Source of the DNA: Candidatus Babelota bacterium
GTDB taxonomy: Bacteria; Babelota; Babeliae; Babelales; JAUPTZ01
Reading direction: 5' to 3'
Assembly: GCA_030917815.1 (NCBI GenBank)
Contig: JAUPTZ010000007.1
Coordinates: 1 to 64,000 of the forward strand
Length of the DNA stretch: 64,000 nucleotides
Part shown: positions 25,405 through 34,101 of the stretch, one piece after another
Layout: the number at the start of each line of letters is the position of its first letter
Position numbering within the stretch: position 1 is the stretch's first letter
Notes under the pieces: model-generated
Database searches by the model: none
What the model was told of the DNA's origin: nothing
Seen by the model: the letters and a program-made list of their open reading frames with translations, nothing else
Made by a program: the position numbers and the translations under genes

Positions 25405-26868
25405 ATGGTTGAGTCGACACCGAATATATTGGACTTGTTTCCGGCTTATGAAGCAACGATTGGTATCGAAGTTCACGTGCAGTTGAAGACCAATACAAAG
25501 ATCTTCTGCTCCTGCCCTAATATTTTTGGGATAGCCCCAAACCATAATATTTGTCCGATTTGCGCCGGGTATCCCGGTACGCTGCCAATGCTGAACAAAA
25601 AAGTGATCGAGTATGCCGTTATGGCCGGCCTGGCGACTAATTGCCGGATATCGCCGACCAGCGAATTTTCACGCAAGCATTATTATTACCCTGATTTGCC
25701 GAAAAATTATCAAATTACTCAAGGTGCGGTAGCGATCTGTCATGATGGCTGGGTGCCAACCGAGCGGCTTGATGGTTCTATTAAGAAGATTGGCATTGGC
25801 CGAATTCACATGGAAGAAGACGCTGGTAAAACGATTCATGGCGATGATGGAAAGAGCCTGGTTGATCTTAACCGCGCCGGCACACCACTGCTGGAAACCG
25901 TAAGTTGTCCCGACATTGCCAATGCGCATGAAGCAAAGGTGTACCTGATGAATCTGCGCAGTATTATGCAGTATTTAGGTATCTCCGATGTGAATATGGA
26001 AGAGGGTTCGTTTCGAGCCGATATCAATATTTCGGTCAAGAAAAAGGGTGTTGTTAAATTGGGCACTCGGGCCGAAGTGAAGAACGTGAACTCATTTAAA
26101 TTTATTGTGCAGGCGATTAATTACGAAATCGAGCGGCAGATCGATATTCTTGAATCGGGTGGTGTGGTTCGACAAGAAACTCGTTTGTGGAATGAGAAAG
26201 ATCAAAAAACTATGTTTATGCGTTCCAAGACCGATGCCGACGATTATCGCTATTTTACCGAACCAGATCTACCGGCCGTTGTTATTGATGATGCATTTTT
26301 AGATCGAGTTCGTGCGCTTATTCCGGAGCTTCCGTTTGCTAAAAAAGAGCGATTTATGGCCGAACTTGGCCTTTCTGAATATGACGCCGATGGATTGGTG
26401 CAAGATCGTGCCTTGTCTGCTTATTTTGAAGATGCCTGCGCTATCTACAATAAGCCGAAGCTTATGGTGAATTGGATTTTGCGTGATGTTCTTGGATATC
26501 TGAATGGTAAAAAGATTTCACTCAGTGAAAGTCCGATTACGGCCGATATGATTGCCGGCCTTGTACAGCTTATTGATACCGATGTTATTAATACCAAAGT
26601 TGCACAAGAGGTTTTTGCGGAGATGGCCGCTACCGGTAAAAGTCCGGCCGCCATTGTGAAAGAAAAAGGTCTTGAGCAGGTAAGTGATACCGGTGCATTG
26701 GAGGCGATCTGTCAAAAGATTGTGGAAAGCAATCCTGACGTGGTAGAGAAATATCGTGCCGGTAATCAGCGTATGTTTGGCTTCTTTGTGGGTCTTGCTA
26801 TGAAAGAATCTGGTGGCAAGGGTAATCCAAAAATAATGACCGAAATTTTTCAACGATTGTTGGCATAG
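25405..26868 (+). CDS. gatB: Aspartyl/glutamyl-tRNA amidotransferase subunit B
   Basis: 487 residues, slightly longer than usual. GatB phosphorylates and amidates Glu-tRNA(Gln) or Asp-tRNA(Asn) with GatA and GatC. The family opening GIEVHVQLKTNTKIFCSC and CPICAGYPGTLP supply the zinc-binding Cys residues; FSRKHYYYPDLPKNYQITQ and HMEEDAGKT follow, then DLNRAGTPLLE. The C-terminal tail-and-helix region (about 330-487) that contacts the tRNA is intact. GatA and GatC are not in the window. The position next to rng is not a known operon partner. Confidence 0.97.
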   Translation: MVESTPNILDLFPAYEATIGIEVHVQLKTNTKIFCSCPNIFGIAPNHNICPICAGYPGTLPMLNKKVIEYAVMAGLATNCRISPTSEFSRKHYYYPDLPKNYQITQGAVAICHDGWVPTERLDGSIKKIGIGRIHMEEDAGKTIHGDDGKSLVDLNRAGTPLLETVSCPDIANAHEAKVYLMNLRSIMQYLGISDVNMEEGSFRADINISVKKKGVVKLGTRAEVKNVNSFKFIVQAINYEIERQIDILESGGVVRQETRLWNEKDQKTMFMRSKTDADDYRYFTEPDLPAVVIDDAFLDRVRALIPELPFAKKERFMAELGLSEYDADGLVQDRALSAYFEDACAIYNKPKLMVNWILRDVLGYLNGKKISLSESPITADMIAGLVQLIDTDVINTKVAQEVFAEMAATGKSPAAIVKEKGLEQVSDTGALEAICQKIVESNPDVVEKYRAGNQRMFGFFVGLAMKESGGKGNPKIMTEIFQRLLA

Positions 26869-26876
26869 GTACTATA

Positions 26877-27617
26877 ATGAAACATTTCTGCGTGCTCTTA
26901 ATGAGCCTTTTCGTGGTAACTGGGGTATCTCCGGTGGTCGATCGTGTTTTTGGTAGCGCGAATTTTCAAGATAAAACGTTTGATGAGCTTGAGGTAAATG
27001 GTAGCGCTACGCTTAAAGATGTGCGGGCCGATTCGGTTACTGCTCGTGGGTCGTTAGACTTCTCTGGATTGACGGTGAATACGACATTGAGTGCTAAAGG
27101 TGGCTGTACCGGCGATCATTTGACCGCTCGAGAGTGCTCTTTTTTTGGAGGATCTACGCTCAAACATGCCACCGTAAGTAGTGTTGAAGCTCGCGGAAGT
27201 TTTGCGGCTACCGAAGTTTTGGTAACGAATGACCTATTGGCCTGCGGTTCGCTTGATGCGGTCAAGGTAACGGTAAGAGGGCTGACTACTATTAACGGTG
27301 GTGCAAAGCTGGTAGATAGTAATCTGCAAGATATTGTCTGTGCCGGCAGAGAGTACAAGCTCTACAATACGACCGTATCAAATATTGTGGTGAAGCCAGC
27401 GTACAGCGATGCGGCGTTTTCAACCGGTATCGGTTTTTTCGATTGGCTCTTGAGCTTCTTTAAGCATTCAAAAATCAATGAGACTAAAATATATCTTAAA
27501 GGCTCAACGCGAGTGAGTGGGGATATCATCTTCGAAGCGGGGAGCGGTGAGGTTTACCTTTTAGGTGATGCCTTGATTGGTGGCAGAGTCACCGGGGGCG
27601 TTATAAAGAAGGGTTAA
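26877..27617 (+). CDS. Exported beta-repeat protein
   Basis: 246 residues with a signal peptide (about 1-18). The mature chain is built of short repeats with alternating small and hydrophobic residues, for example FDELEVNGSATLKDVRADSV, TARGSLDFSGLTV and LLACGSLDAVKVTVRGLTTI. This periodicity of about 18-20 residues suggests a right-handed beta-helix or bactofilin-like fold. A short hydrophobic segment (about 185-192) interrupts it. Proteins of this sort form rods or adhesive surfaces; no function can be given. It is only 8 bases after gatB, so it is probably cotranscribed with it. Confidence 0.65.
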   Translation: MKHFCVLLMSLFVVTGVSPVVDRVFGSANFQDKTFDELEVNGSATLKDVRADSVTARGSLDFSGLTVNTTLSAKGGCTGDHLTARECSFFGGSTLKHATVSSVEARGSFAATEVLVTNDLLACGSLDAVKVTVRGLTTINGGAKLVDSNLQDIVCAGREYKLYNTTVSNIVVKPAYSDAAFSTGIGFFDWLLSFFKHSKINETKIYLKGSTRVSGDIIFEAGSGEVYLLGDALIGGRVTGGVIKKG

Positions 27618-27629
27618 CACCTTCACGTT

Positions 27630-29246
27630 TTATGAGCGACCTTTATCAAGCCAATTTGTTAGCGCTTCGGCTAGTTTTTGAGAGCTACCTGAAACGAAGC
27701 GTTTCTTGCCGTATAAGCCGCTATATAGGGACGCGGGAGCCGGTCTCTCGCCATATCCTTCTGCATGCTTCAAGAGTATGGAAGTGCCCGAAATGATGCT
27801 GACTGGTTCGCGAGATATTTCGTTTAGCATATCGTTGTACAAGCGTGCTTGTACATATTCTGGGCCTTCATCCATAATGCAGGTTGTTTTCAAGTGTGGA
27901 TAAGCGGCCTCAAGCGCGGCACGTTTTTCTGCGATAGCGTTGTACATTCTGGTGGCACGCTCGAATATTTTTGCATATCGCTCGTCACGCATCGCATCAT
28001 ACCTTTCTGCGAGTTCTCTTGGTGCTTTAGCCTGCTCTGTGAGTTCGGGTAGTGTGTGGTTTGCTGAAAGTCGCCCCGTGTGATAGATAGAGGCGTAGGC
28101 GATATCGCGTGTTCCGAGACCCTCAGCAAAGCGCTTTCGACCCGGCTCGCTTAGGAGGCGTTTGAACTCCTCACTTGCCTCTGTCATGGCCTTATCTAAA
28201 TCGCTTATTTCCTTTTCTATGGAAGCGGTCGCTCTCTTTTGCTCTTCTACTTCTCTCGCAACCGTTTCTCTAGCGTCCTTTGTTTTTCGAGCATTTTCTA
28301 TCTTTCGCCTTCTTTCTTCTTTGTCAGCGGCAACACGAGCAGCTTCTGCTTCTTTTTCGGCAAGACGGTCGGCCTTTTCTTTTTCTGCGGCTTCTTTTTT
28401 GCGGCGTTCTTCAGCCTCTTTCGCATCGCGAAGTGCTTGCTCTCGGGCCGCCTTATCTGCAGCAGCTTTAGCGTTGCGTTCAGTCTCTGCTCTTTCCTCG
28501 GCAGCACGTCGACGGTCTTCAGCTTCTGCTGCATCACGAAGTGCTTGCTCTCGTGCCGCCAGATCTGCGGCAGCTTTAGCGTTGCGTTCAGTCTCTGCTC
28601 TTTCCTCGGCAGCACGTCGACGGTCTTCAGCCTCGGCTGCATCACGAAGTGCTTGCTCTCGTGCCGCTTGATCAGCGTTATCTCGTTGGGCATTAGCTTC
28701 AGATAAAGAAGCTAAGAGAGCTCTGCGGTATTTTTCTTTTTTGGCTCGTTTATCTTTAGCTTCTCGTGCGCGTAAACCTCTTTCAACAGCCGCTTTAAAT
28801 GCCGCATCCTGACGGTCTAGTTCACGACGAATTGCTTCATCATCGGCCCCGGAGTCAACTTTGATTGGCTCTGGTATCGGCTTGATGCTCGGAGAAGTGG
28901 CTGGTGTCGTTACCATCTCTGTCGATTCTGGCCACAAAGCGCTGACAATGGTGGCTATCAATAGCGTAAGTGTGCGAATTGAGCGATGAAGTGCCGCACG
29001 AGCTTTAGGATCTTTCTTCAGCCGTTGGCTTAATGGTCCATCGCCGTGGAGAAGAGCGTTAAGCTCTTCTCGCTTGCGTATGAACAAATCAAGGCTGCTG
29101 ATAGTGGTTAATCCGATCATCGTCCCGGTGACAGTGCGCTTGGTGACATAACGGTCAAAAAACGAGCCTTCCTCAGGAGCGGCCGATCCTGCGCTTACAT
29201 ATGTGGCAGAGCCTAAGAGTAGGGTGAGGGCAAAGAGGAGATGCAT
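27630..29246 (-). CDS. Exported long coiled-coil protein with 36-residue repeats
   Basis: 538 residues. Signal peptide about 1-19, then two hydrophobic segments (about 39-55 and 91-105) around a charged linker. Residues about 140-360 form one very long Ala/Glu/Arg/Lys coiled coil that includes near-perfect 36-residue repeats of AAREQALRDAAEAEDRRRAA type. A globular C-terminal domain (about 375-538) follows. Such proteins can span the envelope, as TolA does, but no TolA C-terminal domain is visible. The start overlaps the stop of the upstream acidic-protein gene (TAATG), so the two are coupled. Function unknown. Confidence 0.75.
   Translation of the reverse strand: MHLLFALTLLLGSATYVSAGSAAPEEGSFFDRYVTKRTVTGTMIGLTTISSLDLFIRKREELNALLHGDGPLSQRLKKDPKARAALHRSIRTLTLLIATIVSALWPESTEMVTTPATSPSIKPIPEPIKVDSGADDEAIRRELDRQDAAFKAAVERGLRAREAKDKRAKKEKYRRALLASLSEANAQRDNADQAAREQALRDAAEAEDRRRAAEERAETERNAKAAADLAAREQALRDAAEAEDRRRAAEERAETERNAKAAADKAAREQALRDAKEAEERRKKEAAEKEKADRLAEKEAEAARVAADKEERRRKIENARKTKDARETVAREVEEQKRATASIEKEISDLDKAMTEASEEFKRLLSEPGRKRFAEGLGTRDIAYASIYHTGRLSANHTLPELTEQAKAPRELAERYDAMRDERYAKIFERATRMYNAIAEKRAALEAAYPHLKTTCIMDEGPEYVQARLYNDMLNEISREPVSIISGTSILLKHAEGYGERPAPASLYSGLYGKKRFVSGSSQKLAEALTNWLDKGRS
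28423..28680. repeat. 108-base tandem repeat inside the coiled-coil gene
   Basis: Copies start at 28423, 28531 and 28639 (the last is partial), each beginning GCATCRCGAAGTGCTTGC and spaced exactly 108 bases. Differences are mostly silent, which points to recent duplication. The period encodes 36 residues. Confidence 0.9.
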
Positions 29247-30268
29247 TAAAAATCACCGCCGCTCATGGTTACTTGTACGCCTCTTTGCTTCAAAATGGGG
29301 AACATTTCTTTTTGCAGGGCATTTGAGGCAGCTACTTGGGCTTTGCTGATTCTTCCCTGTATTCCGGCTAGAACCATTCCATCTACGCCAAAGTGTTTTG
29401 CAAGAACCGGTATCGGGTTGCCTTTGAGCGTGCCGATGCTCATCTTTTTGCCCTTAATTGTTATTTCAAGGCTATCGGTTTCGGCAATTACCTGCTGCGC
29501 TTCGCTCATTAGGTATTGTGCGGCAGCATTTATGGCATCTTGATCGTCTGTTCTGAGCTTTTCAAATTTCTTTAATGAGGTCCTGAATGTTTTCTTTGCC
29601 GCTTCTATTTTTTTAATAACACCTTCTATTTCGCCGGCATCCTCATCACTTTCGTCATCTTCATCATCCTCATCTTCTTCAGTATCGCTGGCATCCGATA
29701 CCGTTATCTCTGTTGGTTTTCCTTTTTTCTTAGGTTTTGGCGCGTCTATTACTTCTTCCGCTTCTTCTTCTGAAGCGTCAGTGTCAACAGATAGGGCATC
29801 ATCTTCATCTACCGGTACCCGAGGAGGAGGCGTCGGACCTGTTGGTTTTTTAGGTTTCGGCTTGTCCTCTTTGCCCGGTTTTGTTAAGCCTTTTCCGCCT
29901 TTGCCACCGGTTTCTGTGCCGGGCTTGTCCAGAGAATCTTTTGGTTTTCCGCCTTTATCATCGCCAACTGCTGGTGGTGTGACAGGGTCGGTTGGGCTGA
30001 CCGCGTTGCTGCCAGCCGGTTGTTCTGTATCGCTGTATCCAGCGTAGCCGCCCAGCACGGCGATTATTGTCAGCAGGGCGGTCTTAGTGTATTCCTTTTG
30101 GGTCCGAAGCTTTGCGTTGGCATACATTTGATAGGCGTTATTGAGCGCCGCTGCACCGCTGACGCCAGCAACCCCATACCCTACCATTTTGCGGGTTGAG
30201 TGCGCCTGTGCCGCCGGTACCGATAATCCTACAAGCGCCACAAGGGCAATTATTAAAAGCTTTTTCAT
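29246..30268 (-). CDS. Exported protein with acidic/Pro-rich spacer
   Basis: 340 residues from the ATG at 30268, with GGGGGA upstream; an earlier in-frame start adds five residues. Signal peptide about 1-22 (ends AAQAH), weak membrane segments at about 29-49 and 62-78, then Gly/Pro/Lys-rich (about 85-145) and strongly acidic (about 150-210, Asp/Glu runs) spacers. The C-terminal ~110 residues look folded (EITVSDASDTEEDEDDE precedes; later SMSIGTLKGNPIPVLAKHF). Composition like this is typical of flexible tethers. It is followed by the coiled-coil gene, so both may act together at the cell surface. Confidence 0.7.
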   Translation of the reverse strand: MKKLLIIALVALVGLSVPAAQAHSTRKMVGYGVAGVSGAAALNNAYQMYANAKLRTQKEYTKTALLTIIAVLGGYAGYSDTEQPAGSNAVSPTDPVTPPAVGDDKGGKPKDSLDKPGTETGGKGGKGLTKPGKEDKPKPKKPTGPTPPPRVPVDEDDALSVDTDASEEEAEEVIDAPKPKKKGKPTEITVSDASDTEEDEDDEDDESDEDAGEIEGVIKKIEAAKKTFRTSLKKFEKLRTDDQDAINAAAQYLMSEAQQVIAETDSLEITIKGKKMSIGTLKGNPIPVLAKHFGVDGMVLAGIQGRISKAQVAASNALQKEMFPILKQRGVQVTMSGGDF

Positions 30269-30283
30269 GTGGAAATCCCCCAT

Positions 30284-30674
30284 TAAATTGGTAGTTTAAA
30301 ATTGATCTATTTCCTTTTATATTACTCTATTTGGACAAGAAAATGAAACCGTTTGTTTGGTTTTCTCAGTTTTCTCTTTCCTTCAGGCCCTTTCCTGTGA
30401 TACCACTGGAGCGTTGTTAGTACGCAGGAGTTGTCCGAGAACTCAATAGACGGCGTCGCCGTGGTTGCGAGGCTTCCATTGTGAAGCCGTTCCGCCGTCG
30501 TCCTTACGGACTAAGGCGAGCCGCGGCGAAGCTTAAGCGAAGTGCGGGGCAATCCAGTAAAATTGGTAGTGAATAATAACAAGCAAGTGCTGGATCGCCA
30601 CACTACGCTCGCGATGACGCGGTCTAGGCCGCGTTTCAGAAAGATTAAGTTCTAATTCTTGGGCAGCTCCGTAA
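30284..30674. other. Intergenic region with repeat element
   Basis: About 390 bases without a gene. The first part (30284-30400) is AT-rich leader for the minus-strand gene with no strong promoter match. 30449-30634 holds the best copy of the palindromic intergenic repeat. No RNA gene is recognised. Confidence 0.6.
30449..30634. repeat. Intergenic palindromic repeat (large copy)
   Basis: Two halves: a left part with TTGCGAGG and a GACTAAGGCGAGCC element, then AGTGCGGGGCAATCCAG, a 32-base spacer and GTGCTGGATCGCCACACTACGCTCGCGATGACG. The CAATCCAG and CTGGATCGCC ends are inverted, and the outer GATGACG corresponds to the family end seen at 34991 and 42380. Confidence 0.65.
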
Positions 30675-30692
30675 ATGCATTGGAGTATTGTT

Positions 30693-31565
30693 ATGAATAA
30701 GAAATGGCTACTCGGCGGTGGGCTACTGGCCGGGGGAGCTTTCTGTGTGATTGTTTCTTCAGTTTACCTAGAGCATCGCGTTGAAGTGGTTATGCCATTG
30801 GCGTATACCGGCATTGAGCGTAAAAGCATCGGCCATCACCTTGATGCTAACGATGTGTTTCTGACTCATTCAGACACTGCTAGCGCGGAAGATCGGCCTC
30901 GATTCAGTTGCGGCTATGTGCCACCAGTCCCTTTTACTTTAGAAAAAGCCGGTATTCACCCTAACTGGCAGCATGCGATGCAGTGTGTTCAGGATGGAGC
31001 GCAGCGGAGTGCTCATTTCTTGCTTGATGCGATTGATGTTATCGATAAAACCGGCGAGATTGGCGTGGTTATCTATGTGGCCAATGAGCAGGCTAAGCAG
31101 GCCGGCACCTATACGCTGCGCATTGAGATAGCCCAGAAGCGACCCGACTCCTTAGTGACTGTTTATGATGAGAGTGGCGCTGAGCTTACTGGCCCGTTGC
31201 CTTTGCGACCAAAAAAGAAAAGAGGGGTAAAAAAGCCGTACCTTCCTTGGTTGGATGGGATGCGGCAATTTTATTCTGTAGTGTGTGAAAAACGTGATGG
31301 TACCGTGTATCTCATCCTCATTCAGCACAGCAAAGAAGAGATTCATGAGTATGACCATACTTCACCAATCGTTAATGACATGGTAGAGCATTATTCCGAC
31401 CATGAGCGGTTGCAGAATCGGCCCGGTGCTTACTTAGATATGTCCCTCAACATGCGATGCTTGCCGGTGCCCTATGCTAATCAAAAATATGAGCTGCTTG
31501 GGGATGGTCCGTTGTATGTTAGTTGGGCCACGTTAGTCGGTACGATTGAGATTTTACCGGGGTGA
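30693..31565 (+). CDS. Exported or membrane-anchored protein of unknown function
   Basis: 290 residues from the ATG at 30693; an upstream ATG in the same frame would add six residues. A hydrophobic segment at about 5-25 (LLGGGLLAGGAFCVIVSSV) is a signal anchor. The rest is soluble and beta-rich, with one basic cluster (about 177-188, RPKKKRGVKKP). Probably a periplasmic domain on a single anchor. No family recognised. It converges on the AAA+ gene with a 5-base gap. Confidence 0.65.
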   Translation: MNKKWLLGGGLLAGGAFCVIVSSVYLEHRVEVVMPLAYTGIERKSIGHHLDANDVFLTHSDTASAEDRPRFSCGYVPPVPFTLEKAGIHPNWQHAMQCVQDGAQRSAHFLLDAIDVIDKTGEIGVVIYVANEQAKQAGTYTLRIEIAQKRPDSLVTVYDESGAELTGPLPLRPKKKRGVKKPYLPWLDGMRQFYSVVCEKRDGTVYLILIQHSKEEIHEYDHTSPIVNDMVEHYSDHERLQNRPGAYLDMSLNMRCLPVPYANQKYELLGDGPLYVSWATLVGTIEILPG

Positions 31566-31570
31566 GGTCT

Positions 31571-33391
31571 CTAGTCATCCTGTGATCGCAGAGCGCGGGA
31601 TTGGATCGCTCGTTCGAGCGCCCGTTGAAAATGGGTCTCTTGTATCATCGAGGCATTGTCGATGCAGGCATACATCGCCGCATCGTTGACAATATTCTTT
31701 AGGCCGGCTCCGCTGAAGTTTTCGGTGTAATAGGCGAGTGTGTCGTAGGGTACGCTGGCCTGATCTACTTGCGGAAGCTTGCTGATATAGAGCTTAAGTA
31801 TTTCTCGTCTCCCTTGTTCGTTTGGCAGCATGATCGGAATGATGCGATCAAAACGACCTTCTCGGCGTAGGCGGTAATCAACCGCTTCAAGATGGTTGGT
31901 GGCACCAATGACGACGACCGCATTCTGTTTTACAAAGCCATCCATTTCAGTAAGGAGAGCGGTAATTGACTGTTCGCTTTTGATCGCATCTATTTCGTCG
32001 ATGAAAATAACGCAGGGGCTAACCATGTCGGCGCTGGCAAAAAGCTTTCGTATTTCTTTGGCCCCTTCGCCCATATATTTTGTATCAAAGCTGCCGCCCG
32101 AAACACTAATCACTTTGCAATGTGCTTCATTGGCAAGCGCGCGCACGAGCATGGTTTTTCCGGTGCCTGGTTTACCAAAAAGAAGAATTCCTTTAGGTGG
32201 GTTAACCCCAAATTCTTTTAATTTGTCCGGGTATTGAAGGCTATAGACTAGAAATCTGAATTCGTTAACAATATCGTCAAGCCCGGCGAGATCGTTAAAT
32301 TTTACCGAATCATACTCGGTGCTGCTTGAGCCAAAGATACTTATTTTCATCGCATTACGCGCCTGCTCAAGTGAGGCGAGTACATGGTCATCGATAACTT
32401 TTGTTGCTTCTTTATCATTGACCGCAATTTGTACTGCACCATTTACCAGTGACTTTAGCTGTGACTGGCTGAAGCCGCGTGTTTTTTCGACCACCTTGAT
32501 AATTGCTTCGTCACTGACCTCGACTCGAGGCAAGCGATTAAGATAGTTGCGCATAGTGTCGGCTCGACCTTTGGGGCTTGGTAAGCCAATATTTATGACA
32601 TCAAAACGATGGGGAGCTTTAAATGCCTCATCAACGTGCTCGATGCAGTTGGTTGCGGTAATGACCAGAACGTTGGTGTTGTGATTTAATTTATTCATCT
32701 GTGTTAACAGCTCTATGGTGGTTTGGGTATATTCCATGTCGCCCCCGCCACTTCCCTCGCCTCGCTTGCTGGCCGCTGCGTCGATTTCATCGATGAATAT
32801 CACTGCCGGGGCCGCATTGTGCGCAGCGTTAAAAAGTTCTCGAACTCGCTGTGCACCGGTTCCGACAAAGACCTCTACAAAAGAAGAGGCGGAGCATTCG
32901 TGAAATGAGTAGCCAAGTTCATTTGCGATTGCCCTGGCAAGCATGGTTTTGCCGGTTCCTGGAGGGCCGGCAAGAAGAATTCCCTTTTTGTGTTCGCCGC
33001 CAAGAAGCCTAAGCCGTGAAGGATTTTTGAATTGATCGACTACGCCACGCAATGTTGCTACCGCTTCATCTTGGCCCACAATATTATTAAAGCGGATGTC
33101 TGAATCTTTTAAAACAATGCTTTTCTCTGGACGTGGCCGTTGTATTTGTGGTTTATTCTGCGGAAGAGGTTGGTCGTCTTTTTCATCACTAGGGAAGTCG
33201 GGCAACTCTTTTTCATACTGTGGTTGTTCCGGTACGTTGTTATTTTGTGGCGCATTACCAGCAAGGTCGTTTATCGACCAGACGTGAATGGCGAAAAATT
33301 CATTGATTTCATCAAGAATAAGAGGATGTGCTGGTGAGCTCGGAATTAATAACAACGCCATAAGCATTGAAAAAGATCGTTGCATAGACAT
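31571..33391 (-). CDS. Tandem AAA+ ATPase with an N-terminal signal peptide
   Basis: 606 residues. Residues about 1-21 (MSMQRSFSMLMALLLIPSSP) look like a cleavable signal. A Gln/Pro-rich spacer (about 44-90) leads to two FtsH/Cdc48-type AAA+ modules: Walker A AGPPGTGKT (141-149) and Walker B VIFIDEID (197-204) in D1; FGKPGTGKT (405-413) and VIFIDEID (461-468) in D2. D2 keeps the EGRFDR arginine finger; D1 has HRFDV. There is no HEXXH protease domain. A double AAA+ protein that appears to be exported is unusual, since ATP is scarce outside the cytoplasm; it may be a host-targeted effector or a signal-anchored protein. AAGGGA precedes the ATG. Confidence 0.85.
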   Translation of the reverse strand: MSMQRSFSMLMALLLIPSSPAHPLILDEINEFFAIHVWSINDLAGNAPQNNNVPEQPQYEKELPDFPSDEKDDQPLPQNKPQIQRPRPEKSIVLKDSDIRFNNIVGQDEAVATLRGVVDQFKNPSRLRLLGGEHKKGILLAGPPGTGKTMLARAIANELGYSFHECSASSFVEVFVGTGAQRVRELFNAAHNAAPAVIFIDEIDAAASKRGEGSGGGDMEYTQTTIELLTQMNKLNHNTNVLVITATNCIEHVDEAFKAPHRFDVINIGLPSPKGRADTMRNYLNRLPRVEVSDEAIIKVVEKTRGFSQSQLKSLVNGAVQIAVNDKEATKVIDDHVLASLEQARNAMKISIFGSSSTEYDSVKFNDLAGLDDIVNEFRFLVYSLQYPDKLKEFGVNPPKGILLFGKPGTGKTMLVRALANEAHCKVISVSGGSFDTKYMGEGAKEIRKLFASADMVSPCVIFIDEIDAIKSEQSITALLTEMDGFVKQNAVVVIGATNHLEAVDYRLRREGRFDRIIPIMLPNEQGRREILKLYISKLPQVDQASVPYDTLAYYTENFSGAGLKNIVNDAAMYACIDNASMIQETHFQRALERAIQSRALRSQDD

Positions 33392-33486
33392 GTACGAATC
33401 CCTTACTTTATAGTGAATACCCCAAAGATGCGCTTTCTAGGCGTCTTTTTATATGCTATCAAAGTCATATAACGAAAGTTGAGAGT

Positions 33487-34092
33487 ATGCGCAAAGCGAT
33501 AAACTTTACCGTGTTATTTACAGGGGTTGTCCTTTTGACCGGGTGCGGGTACCATCGACCGCAAGCGGTTCTGACTCCGCCAACCGAAGGTCAAGATCAA
33601 ACTATTAAAGATGTATTGGTGCGCATTAAGCCGCTTCGTGATTTTGAATGCTCTTATTATTTTGATAATAGACTTGTTTCCCGTGGCATTCAGCCAATAC
33701 AGCTCTTTGTCCAAAACGATACCGATCGTTATTACGTGCTTGATGGCAAAGACATTACGCTGGATATGCTTGGCAAGCGTGATGTGGGCGCCGTGCTCTA
33801 TAAAAATGTGATTGGGCGTTCGATTGTTTGGTTGACCGGCACCATAGCCTTCTTCTGGAAGCTGTTTCTTCCTATACTCATCATCGATACGCTGTTCTGC
33901 TTGCAAGCCAATAAAGAGATCTCTAATGATATTGCGAGCATCTGCATTAATCCGAAGCAGAAACTAGTTATAGCACCACGTAGTCGTATGCATAAGGTGT
34001 TGTTTGTGCCCACAGATTCCTATTATCATCATGTAACTATTGTGTTAAAGGAACAAGATAAAGAAGATGCGGAGCTAACCTTTCGGTTTTAA
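33487..34092 (+). CDS. Lipoprotein of unknown function, cluster member 1
   Basis: 201 residues. Signal peptide ends with lipobox LTGC (about 17-20). A beta-rich domain (about 30-105) is followed by two hydrophobic stretches (about 106-140) and a C-terminal beta segment. The order lipobox, beta domain, hydrophobic hairpin and C-terminal beta strand is shared with the two following lipoprotein genes, although sequence similarity is weak. The proteins may form one complex. It is divergent from the AAA+ gene, sharing a 95-base intergenic region. Confidence 0.7.
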   Translation: MRKAINFTVLFTGVVLLTGCGYHRPQAVLTPPTEGQDQTIKDVLVRIKPLRDFECSYYFDNRLVSRGIQPIQLFVQNDTDRYYVLDGKDITLDMLGKRDVGAVLYKNVIGRSIVWLTGTIAFFWKLFLPILIIDTLFCLQANKEISNDIASICINPKQKLVIAPRSRMHKVLFVPTDSYYHHVTIVLKEQDKEDAELTFRF

Positions 34093-34101
34093 AGGGAGCT
34101 T

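Noticed and set aside
28423-28680. CRISPR array
   Set aside because: Units are 108-base coding repeats without spacers; no cas gene in the window.
28162-28706. Ser/Ala-rich plus-strand frames over the coiled-coil gene
   Set aside because: Antisense to the repeat region of a strongly supported gene; composition is a by-product of the repeat.
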